Source: Zoogloeaceae bacterium (GTDB lineage Bacteria; Pseudomonadota; Gammaproteobacteria; Burkholderiales; Rhodocyclaceae). From it: DNA of 23,121 nucleotides. Position 1 is the first letter of the stretch. Every line of letters starts with the position of its first letter. The stretch lies in assembly GCA_031267345.1 (NCBI GenBank), contig JAIRZG010000033.1:1-23121 (forward strand), given 5' to 3'. The notes beneath the pieces were generated by a model, which saw only the letters and a program-made list of their open reading frames with translations, was not told where the DNA came from and did not search any database. A program made the position numbers and the translations under genes. This document shows, piece after piece, positions 1 to 5,811 of this stretch.

Positions 1-1050
1 TACAATTTCATCAAACATGGCGGTTGCGCGATTTTTGCAGTTGCTCATAAAAAACCGGAGTGATTTGATTTCTTCGGGCGAAAATGAAATTGACTGTCGT
101 TGAAGAATTGCCTCTTCATAAGATGAAAAAATACGCTTCGGAGAAAGCCCTGCCTCCTCGAAAAGCGATTCAATTTTATGTGTGTTTGACGAGATGGAAA
201 ATGTTGGCGTTTCACTTAGTAAACAGAGCGCGGCACAATGAAATCTCCCGGTGATGACGCCTTGACTTGCAGCCAGTTTCTTCATGAATTTCCTGTAGTC
301 AAGGATGGCGTATTTCCAATTTAATGATGCGATTTGATCTTGGGATTGCAATTTTTCTGGAAATTTTTTGAATCGGCTCATCAAGAATTCAAGCCCGGAG
401 CGCCGCTGTTTATTGAGGCTGCTCCAAAAAAAACGCCAAGCGCCTTTTCCTGTTTGCAGCACAGGGTATGCAGAAATACTGATGTAGGAAATTTTTTCAT
501 CATTTACTGATTTTGTTGCATTGTAAGCTTGCCACGCCTGTATTTCCAGATCGGGGAATACGCTGCCATCAACCAGAAATCCATGACGTTCCGTTTGTGC
601 GGGGAGGGGGCATTCTATCGATAGGCTCAGGTCGGGTACTACGGTGCTGTGAACGCCTTGAGATGCAAGCGTATCATAACTGAATTGGTCCCGCAAATAA
701 ATGGCAGTGAAATGCTTGGCTAAAGAAATCGTTTCAATATTTCTTTGCCATACGCTGTTTATCAGAAAACATTTAACGCCTGACGCATGGCAAAATGGCC
801 CAAGTTCCATGAGAACTACGGTTGCCTTGTTGTCATCATGAATTGTGCCTTCCCCATTGATGATGCACAGATCAGCCTTGACAATTTTCGCTTTTAGCCG
901 TGCATCGCGTCTCCAGTCATGGCGCATGGGGACAGCATAAACAATTCTGATCCCGGACTTTTTCGCCAGATGATAAATTTGGCGAACAACAAGCTGGGAA
1001 CCGTGGTGCGATTCATAAGAAGTGTCGTTGAATAATATGGCATTCAACAT
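1..1050 (-). CDS. Polysaccharide pyruvyltransferase-family protein (5' part, runs off left edge)
   Basis: Translating the minus strand from the ATG at 1050 gives 350 uninterrupted codons to the window edge, so the C-terminus is missing. The protein matches the polysaccharide pyruvyltransferase fold (the family of CsaB and many EPS or cell-wall modifying enzymes). It has an N-terminal segment with HHGSQLVV (about residues 15-22), a GEGT loop at 66-69 preceded by hydrophobic CIIN, and a C-terminal TGRFH motif at 267-271 followed by a Ser/Asn/Thr-rich turn (SISSNTHKIESLF). Such enzymes usually transfer pyruvate from phosphoenolpyruvate to a sugar, although some members have other roles. An in-frame TAG lies about 45 bases upstream. 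ATG 1050 is the natural start, though its Shine-Dalgarno is weak and a TTG start slightly upstream cannot be excluded. Base composition is clearly AT-richer than the housekeeping genes, which suggests transfer. The family call is fairly sure; the substrate is unknown. Confidence 0.8.
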   Translation of the reverse strand, partial: MLNAILFNDTSYESHHGSQLVVRQIYHLAKKSGIRIVYAVPMRHDWRRDARLKAKIVKADLCIINGEGTIHDDNKATVVLMELGPFCHASGVKCFLINSVWQRNIETISLAKHFTAIYLRDQFSYDTLASQGVHSTVVPDLSLSIECPLPAQTERHGFLVDGSVFPDLEIQAWQAYNATKSVNDEKISYISISAYPVLQTGKGAWRFFWSSLNKQRRSGLEFLMSRFKKFPEKLQSQDQIASLNWKYAILDYRKFMKKLAASQGVITGRFHCAALCLLSETPTFSISSNTHKIESLFEEAGLSPKRIFSSYEEAILQRQSISFSPEEIKSLRFFMSNCKNRATAMFDEIV

Positions 1051-1148
1051 TTTTTGAGAATGACTATGTATCTTCGCCAATTGCAAATGCGCGAACTATA
1101 ACAGATTGTTCCATTCCGTCAAATTCTATTTCATCACGTAACTGGCCT

Positions 1149-1436
1149 CTATACCATCCGCCATTCCAGTCTTTTCCCCAGCGCTGCCGCGTATTTTCTG
1201 AGCGTGGAAAGCGAAGGAGAAGGAGAACCGGTGATGAGGGCGTTTTCCAGTCGCGCCACGGCGGGCGCTTTGGTTCCCATGCGTTCCGCCACTTGCGCCT
1301 GCGTCAGTCCGGCTTCGGCGCGCGCCTTGAGAATCGCGTCCAGCAGAAGCATTTCCTCGCGCTCAATACGCTCGTATTCAGCGCGTACTTCCGGGTCGGA
1401 CAGCATTTTTTTAATCATTTCGTCGTGCGTCAGCAT
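1149..1436 (-). CDS. higA: HigA-like XRE-family antitoxin / transcriptional regulator
   Basis: A 95-residue protein with an acidic, helical N-terminus (EVRAEYERIEREEM) and a classical XRE/Cro-type helix-turn-helix at about residues 36-66 (LTQAQVAERMG, then APAVARLE), ending near a conserved LRKYAAALGKRLE segment. Size and architecture are those of HigA-type antitoxins, which neutralise a RelE-fold RNase partner and repress their own operon. Its start overlaps the 3' end of the toxin frame by 26 bases. The order toxin-then-antitoxin is the typical HigBA arrangement and differs from RelBE. The antitoxin frame is intact although the toxin is disrupted. It could still act as a DNA-binding regulator at the palindrome upstream of the toxin gene. 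Confident of the fold and operon type; the name higA is by analogy. Confidence 0.85.
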   Translation of the reverse strand: MLTHDEMIKKMLSDPEVRAEYERIEREEMLLLDAILKARAEAGLTQAQVAERMGTKAPAVARLENALITGSPSPSLSTLRKYAAALGKRLEWRMV

Positions 1437-1754
1437 TTTTGACCTCCTTCAATCGGGTTTCGGCAATCCGCCGCTCGGCAGGCGGGGTCTTCTCGGACTT
1501 CTTCACAAAGCTGTGCAACATCACGATGCGGCGACCTGCCAAGGTGCAATAGAACACGCGGGCGATGCCGTCCGCTCCTTTCAGGCGCAACTCGGACAAC
1601 CCGCCGCCGAAAGCCTTGCTGTGCGGCTCGCCCAGATTGGGACCGCCCACCCGTATTCGGCGCGTCAGCGCGGCATAACGCGCCTGCAAGGTCTTCGGTA
1701 AGCCATGATGTCGGACTGAACCGCATCGTTGTAGTAGTGAATCGTGTAGTCCAT
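1411..1754 (-). pseudogene. higB: HigB-like (Gp49/RelE-fold) toxin, frameshifted
   Basis: The main frame (from about 1689 to 1411) encodes the body of a phage Gp49-like HigB toxin: ARYAALTRR, GPNLGEPHSKAFGGGL, ELRLKG, GIARVFYCTLAGRRIVMLHSF and KKSEKTP are all typical of this mRNA-interferase family. That frame has no ATG, only a TTG at 1689. A plausible start (ATG at 1754, MDYTIHYYND...) lies in another frame and encodes the missing N-terminal strand and helix up to SDIMA, then runs into TGA at 1665-1667. Adding one base near 1699-1703 would join SDIMA to LPKTLQARYAALT and give a 114-residue protein, the usual family size. The gene therefore looks inactivated by a one-base deletion, unless this is a sequencing or assembly error. 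A truncated TTG-initiated product would lack the N-terminus and is unlikely to fold. Confidence 0.8.
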
Positions 1755-1765
1755 GCCCCAGATAT

Positions 1766-1779
1766 TAACATATTTGTTA
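1766..1779. promoter_or_regulatory. Palindrome upstream of higBA (possible HigA operator)
   Basis: TAACA and TGTTA flank a 4-base centre (TATT) in an AT-rich patch 12-25 bases upstream of the presumed toxin ATG at 1754. HigA-type antitoxins usually bind short palindromes overlapping their own promoter. The position and symmetry fit that; binding is inferred only. Confidence 0.4.
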
Positions 1780-1953
1780 TCGAAACGCAGAAAGGCTTGC
1801 ATTCCTCCGCTGCGCGCGCTGCGCCGTCAATACGGCAGACAAAGAGGCGCGACCAGCATGACATCGTCTACAACTGTTTTGGGAAACGGATTGACGGAAA
1901 GCGGCTTATGCAAATCGGGATACGAAAGATCAATGTTACTGCAAAAATTCCCG

Positions 1954-2586
1954 CTAACTGTGTTCTGGCGCGCCGAATCCCTGATGTAAAAGCGCGGCGG
2001 CCTGACGGTGTTCGTAGGGAGAAGGGTGCGCGACGGCGGGACGGGCGGCGGCGGATTGTCCCTGCGGCTGGCGGCGGCGGGGCGCCAGGTCTTCGTCCAG
2101 CAGTTGTTCGATGCGCGCGAAAACTTCAAGGCGCGAGAACGGTTTTTTCATGAAATCGTCCGCACCCACCCGCGCGCCAAAGAATTGCTCCGTCGCCTGC
2201 TCGTTACCGCTCATCATGATGATGGGAATGTTCTTGGTGCGTTCGTCGCGGCGCAGGGCGCGCAGGGCGGCGAACCCGTTGATGCCGGGCAGCACAATGT
2301 CCAGAAAAATAAGTTCAGGATGCCGGGATAGCACCAGCTTCAGGCCGGATTCCGCATCCAGCGCCGTGATGGCCTCACATCCGGCGGAACGCAGAATGCG
2401 CTTCAAGGCCGTAACGACCGTCTGGGAGTCGTCAATGATCAGCACCCGCGTACCCTCGCGCGGATTGACGCGCGGACGAACGCGACGTTCCGGCTGCTGG
2501 AGCAGATCTTCCGCGCCATCCAGCGTGAGGGGCTGGACATCGCTGGGCTTGGAGAAAAGCGTAAGAAATTGATCGAACAGGCTCAT
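1954..2586 (-). CDS. Single-receiver response regulator (CheY/PilG-like) with N- and C-terminal extensions
   Basis: A 210-residue protein with one receiver domain at about residues 46-165: acidic pair D52/D53, phosphoacceptor D96 (ELIFLDIVLPG), S126 in MMSGN, and K148 in MKKPF. It has no DNA-binding or enzymatic output domain. It would therefore act by protein-protein contact, as PilG/PilH/CheY do, or as an intermediate in a phosphorelay. A 45-residue N-terminal extension precedes the receiver, and a Gln/Pro/Ala-rich tail of about 40 residues follows it. It lies downstream of envZ on the same strand but is separated by 148 bases containing its own promoter-like sequence and a large inverted repeat. 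It is therefore probably transcribed separately. The partner kinase is unknown. The receiver call is firm; the pathway is not. Confidence 0.85.
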   Translation of the reverse strand: MSLFDQFLTLFSKPSDVQPLTLDGAEDLLQQPERRVRPRVNPREGTRVLIIDDSQTVVTALKRILRSAGCEAITALDAESGLKLVLSRHPELIFLDIVLPGINGFAALRALRRDERTKNIPIIMMSGNEQATEQFFGARVGADDFMKKPFSRLEVFARIEQLLDEDLAPRRRQPQGQSAAARPAVAHPSPYEHRQAAALLHQGFGAPEHS

Positions 2587-2646
2587 AGCGCAGTGCTTTC
2601 GTAGTTACCCTGTGAGAATATACACAGAGAGACAAGGTCAAACGAA

Positions 2647-2683
2647 TTACACATTATACAGAACATTTCCCTGTACTGTGTAA
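2647..2683. promoter_or_regulatory. Interrupted inverted repeat overlapping the response-regulator promoter
   Basis: Left arm TTACACA-tta-TACAG and right arm CTGTA-c-TGTGTAA are complementary over 12 positions, with a small internal asymmetry and a 9-base centre. On the minus strand a TATAAT hexamer (2653-2658) lies inside the repeat, about 65 bases upstream of the response-regulator ATG at 2586. A -35-like TTACAC lies 19 bases upstream of it. It is not G+C-rich and has no T-tract, so an operator is likelier than a terminator. Confidence 0.45.
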
Positions 2684-2734
2684 GACATTTGCGCGAGCGC
2701 GGGATACGGGATCCGTCGCCATAAAATCTTCGTG

Positions 2735-4081
2735 TCATTTTCGAGGCGCCCGATCTTCCGCCCGGCGTCCCGCGCCGGAAAGCGGCAGACGCAGGGTAGC
2801 GCGCAATCCCATGCCGTTCGGGCCGGGGTCGAGCTCAAAGCTGCCGCCATGCGTTGTCGCTATCCGTTCGACAATGGCAAACCCCAGGCCCGTGCCGCTG
2901 GCTTCGCTGCGCGCGCTTGTCAAGCGCGTAAAAGGTCGTTTCAGGCGCTCGACTTCGCTGGCGGGAATGCCGGAGCCGCAATCGCTGACGGAAAGCTCCA
3001 GCCAGCCCTCCCGCACAACGCCGGAAAGAATGATTGGCGACGCGCCGTATTTCCAGGCATTGCCAATCAAATTGTTCAGCGCCCGACTGACCGCATGGGG
3101 TTTCATGGGCAGCAACGGAAGTTTTTTGCCAACATCCAGCGTCACCGGGCGCTGGATGGCGGCAAAGTGTTGGGCGACCGCCGCCAGAAGCGCGTTCGGG
3201 TCGCCCTTCGGCGTCACCGCTTCATCTTCGCCACGGGCGTAATCGAGAAACTGGGCAATGATGGCGTCCATCTGTTCAATGTCAGCCACCATGCCTGTCT
3301 GCGCCGCGCCTTGCAAACTGAGTTCGGCTTCCAGACGAATGCGCGAAAGCGGCGTTCTGAGGTCATGGGAAATGCCCGCCAGAATCTCCGCCTGCTCCTT
3401 TTCGTGATGCTTCAAATCATGGGACATGCGATTGAACGCCTGCGCCAGACGCCGCCATTCTTCCACACCGTCTTCGGGCAGCGGTTGCGGCGTTTGTCCG
3501 CGCCCGACCTGTCGGGTCGCCAACGCCATGCGCCGCAATTGCCGACTGATGCGCGCGGCCATCACCCAAGCCATGCCTAGCGAGGAAAACGCGACCACGA
3601 TGCCCCAATCCAGCCACAACCAGGGCATGTTCCGTTCAACGCGATTCATCGGCAGAATGAGCCAGAAATCATCCGGCTCGCTCACATCCATGGCAAAGCT
3701 GATCCATAAACCGGGTTCACCATTGACTTCGAGCGCAAAAACGGTGCGATCATCCAGCAATTGGCGGATATTGGCTTCGATGGCGCGAATGAAATGGTCA
3801 TTGGGCAGCGGCGCGATCCGATCAGCGGCGTCGCGCGGCAAAAGGCGAATCCCCTCGCTATCGGAAAGTTCCTGCAAAAACGCGGTGCGCAGTTCCGGCG
3901 CGGCGGTCAGCAACGCCACACGCGCCAGATTGACGGCGCTCGCCGAAAGCTGCGCCAGCGCGCGGGAACGCGGCTCGGCGTCGGCCAGACGAAAAATCAC
4001 CATCCAGGCGACATTGGTGAGCAGCACCAGAAAAGCCGCCCAGATAAAAGTGCGGGCAAGCAGGGAACGGGGCAAAAGCAT
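2735..4081 (-). CDS. envZ: EnvZ-like membrane sensor histidine kinase
   Basis: A 448-residue protein. Transmembrane helix 1 is at about residues 11-31, followed by a periplasmic sensor region of about 120 residues and transmembrane helix 2 at about 155-177. The HAMP domain spans about 178-230. The dimerisation domain carries the H-box GISHDLRTPLSR with phosphorylatable H239, followed by a HATPase_c domain with N-box NNLIGN (336-341), G1 DCGSGIP (367-373) and G2 SGTGLGF (395-401). All catalytic elements are present. It lies 31 bases downstream of the OmpR-like gene on the same strand and presumably phosphorylates it. In well-studied relatives this pair responds to osmotic or envelope conditions and controls porins, motility and exopolysaccharide. 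The architecture is certain; the envZ name rests on architecture and gene order. Confidence 0.9.
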   Translation of the reverse strand: MLLPRSLLARTFIWAAFLVLLTNVAWMVIFRLADAEPRSRALAQLSASAVNLARVALLTAAPELRTAFLQELSDSEGIRLLPRDAADRIAPLPNDHFIRAIEANIRQLLDDRTVFALEVNGEPGLWISFAMDVSEPDDFWLILPMNRVERNMPWLWLDWGIVVAFSSLGMAWVMAARISRQLRRMALATRQVGRGQTPQPLPEDGVEEWRRLAQAFNRMSHDLKHHEKEQAEILAGISHDLRTPLSRIRLEAELSLQGAAQTGMVADIEQMDAIIAQFLDYARGEDEAVTPKGDPNALLAAVAQHFAAIQRPVTLDVGKKLPLLPMKPHAVSRALNNLIGNAWKYGASPIILSGVVREGWLELSVSDCGSGIPASEVERLKRPFTRLTSARSEASGTGLGFAIVERIATTHGGSFELDPGPNGMGLRATLRLPLSGAGRRAEDRAPRK

Positions 4082-4112
4082 CAGAAGAAAAATCCGGCGT
4101 TTCCAGCGGACT

Positions 4113-4871
4113 TTACCTGTTTTCCGGCGCTTCTGTCACCTCTGCGTCGTCCGGCACAAACATGTAACCCAGTCCCCATATCGTTTGCAGATAGCGCGGC
4201 TGCGCGGAATTCGGCTCCACCAGCTTGCGTAGACGCGAGATTTGCACGTCGATGGCGCGATCAAACGGCCCCTGTTCGCGTCCGCGCGTCAGCGTCATCA
4301 ACTGGTCGCGGGAAAGCGGCTGACGCGGATTTTGCAGCAGGGCGGCGAACACGGCGAATTCGCCAGTGGTCAGGCTGTAGACCTTGCCATCGGGCTTGGT
4401 CAGGGTACGGGCGGAAAAGTCGACTTCCATGCCGCCAAAAGTCATCTTGCCCGGCGCTTCCGACAAATGGCCGGGTTGGCGTGAGGGACGGCGCAGCACC
4501 GCCTGAATGCGGGCGTAAAGCTCGCGCGGGTTGAAGGGCTTGGGCAGATAATCGTCCGCGCCCATTTCCAGGCCCAGAATGCGATCGATATCGCCGCCCT
4601 TGGCGGTCAACATGATGATGGGAATGTTGTTGCCATGCGCGCGCAAACGTCGGCAAATGCTCAGGCCATCTTCGCCCGGCAGCATCAGATCCAGAATCAA
4701 CAGATCGAAATGCTCGCGTTGCAGGTATTTGTCCATCTGTTTGCTGTCTGGCGCGGTGCGCACCTCGAATTCCTGCTCTTGCAGGTAGCGTTGCAGCAAC
4801 TCGCGGGCGCGCGTGTCATCATCAACAACCAACAGGCGGCGGGGACGTTTGGGCAGGTATTCTGTATTCAT
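4113..4871 (-). CDS. ompR: OmpR-like winged-helix response regulator
   Basis: A 252-residue regulator with an N-terminal receiver (acidic D17/D18, phosphoacceptor D61 in LLILDLMLPGEDG, T89 and K111 in LPKPF) and a C-terminal OmpR/PhoB winged helix at about 140-240 (YSLTTGEFAVFAALL, then DRAIDVQISRLRKL and IWGLGYMF). The length is typical for OmpR. It is the promoter-proximal gene of an ompR-envZ operon. Immediately upstream (4887-4928) is a two-copy direct repeat with a 22-base period, the kind of tandem, helically phased site this family binds, so autoregulation is plausible. The upstream region is shared with the divergent DUF3106 gene. The regulon is unknown; the EPS operon is an attractive but unproven candidate. 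Confidence 0.92.
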   Translation of the reverse strand: MNTEYLPKRPRRLLVVDDDTRARELLQRYLQEQEFEVRTAPDSKQMDKYLQREHFDLLILDLMLPGEDGLSICRRLRAHGNNIPIIMLTAKGGDIDRILGLEMGADDYLPKPFNPRELYARIQAVLRRPSRQPGHLSEAPGKMTFGGMEVDFSARTLTKPDGKVYSLTTGEFAVFAALLQNPRQPLSRDQLMTLTRGREQGPFDRAIDVQISRLRKLVEPNSAQPRYLQTIWGLGYMFVPDDAEVTEAPENR

Positions 4872-4886
4872 GATGGAATGCTTTAT

Positions 4887-4928
4887 TCAGACAATGTGAA
4901 TGATGGTGTCAGACAATACGAATGGTAA
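4887..4928. repeat. Two-copy direct repeat, 22-base period, upstream of ompR
   Basis: TCAGACAAT-GT-GAATG at 4887-4902 is repeated as TCAGACAAT-AC-GAATG at 4909-4924. The units start 22 bases apart, about two helical turns, and match at 15 of 20 positions. The array begins 16 bases upstream of the ompR ATG. A separate GTAAC (4925-4929) and GTTAC (4948-4952) inverted pair follows. It is probably a binding site for a tandem-binding regulator such as OmpR itself. Confidence 0.5.
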
Positions 4929-5022
4929 CATGAAACTGAATGTCATCGTTACAAGTCAACATAATTGCGAACGCGCGGATGCAGGAGAATACGCGCTTCC
5001 TGTTTTCCCGGATTCCGGTTTT

Positions 5023-5586
5023 ATGTCCTGCGCGCGCTCCCTGCTGTTGCTGCTGTCGGTTCTGCCCTGCGCGGCGCTGGCGGATGAAGAGGCGCGTTAT
5101 CCGGGCGCTTCCGGAGAGCAAAGCGTACAAACGCCGGATATTCGGCGCGACACAAAACTTCTGGAGGAAAAACGCCGCCTGAAACACCTATGGCAGCAAC
5201 TTTCCCACGAAGAACGCGATGCGTTGCGCCAGCAGATGCGCGCCAACTGGGAACGCATGACACCGAAAGAACGTCGGCAACTGCATCAGGCGTATCGCCG
5301 ACATCAGGAACTCCGGGAAAACAGACGTGGGGAAGGCCGCAACGATGATACGCGCCGGGAAGAACAGGCGCAACAGCGCGAAGCGCGCAAAAAAGCGCAT
5401 GAGGCGTACTGGCGAAACCTGACCTTGGAAGAACGCGAAGCCCTGCGTAACGCCCTGCGCGAGACGATACGCCACTGGCGCCAACATGAGGGCGCGACGG
5501 AAATCATGGCCGAGGCGCTGCCGGAAGCCTTTCCGGCGAAAAACGCCAACGGCAAAGAAAAAACCACGCCGCCGGAAGCGCGTTAG
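5023..5586 (+). CDS. Secreted DUF3106-family protein
   Basis: The start is set at ATG 5023 because it gives a clean signal peptide (MSCARSLLLLLSVLPCAALA, predicted cut before DEE). The in-frame ATGs further upstream would add residues before it. No strong Shine-Dalgarno is visible. The mature part (about 167 residues) is very rich in Arg, Glu and Gln and almost entirely helical. Two related helical repeats are visible: LWQQLSHEERDALRQQ...ANWERMTPKER at about 56-84 and YWRNLTLEEREALRNALRE after it. This is the DUF3106 pattern; no biochemical function is known to me. A periplasmic location is inferred from the signal peptide. It is divergent from ompR across a region of about 150 bases, so shared control is possible. 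The family call is good; the role is unknown. Confidence 0.8.
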   Translation: MSCARSLLLLLSVLPCAALADEEARYPGASGEQSVQTPDIRRDTKLLEEKRRLKHLWQQLSHEERDALRQQMRANWERMTPKERRQLHQAYRRHQELRENRRGEGRNDDTRREEQAQQREARKKAHEAYWRNLTLEEREALRNALRETIRHWRQHEGATEIMAEALPEAFPAKNANGKEKTTPPEAR

Positions 5587-5666
5587 AAAAACGCCGGGTA
5601 CGCCGGAATTCGTCCTTCAGGATTTTCATCCACAGGTGCGTCCCTGAAGTTCAAACCACGCAATAC

Positions 5667-5688
5667 CCGACTTCGCGGTTCGGTTTTT
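5667..5688 (+). terminator. Possible rho-independent terminator after the DUF3106 gene
   Basis: CCGAC (5667-5671) can pair with GTTCGG, allowing one bulged T, and a run of five T follows at 5684-5688. It lies about 80 bases past the DUF3106 stop and upstream of metG. The stem is short, so this is a tentative call. Confidence 0.35.
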
Positions 5689-5811
5689 CGTCTGCCGTTT
5701 TCAGGTTGGCGGCGGTTTGATCGCGCGATTGTCCGGCTTTGCCTGTTCCCGTCTGCGGCCTGCCATCATCTGGCGTAAAATTCCGCCTTTACTGTTGATT
5801 TTCCATTTTCC

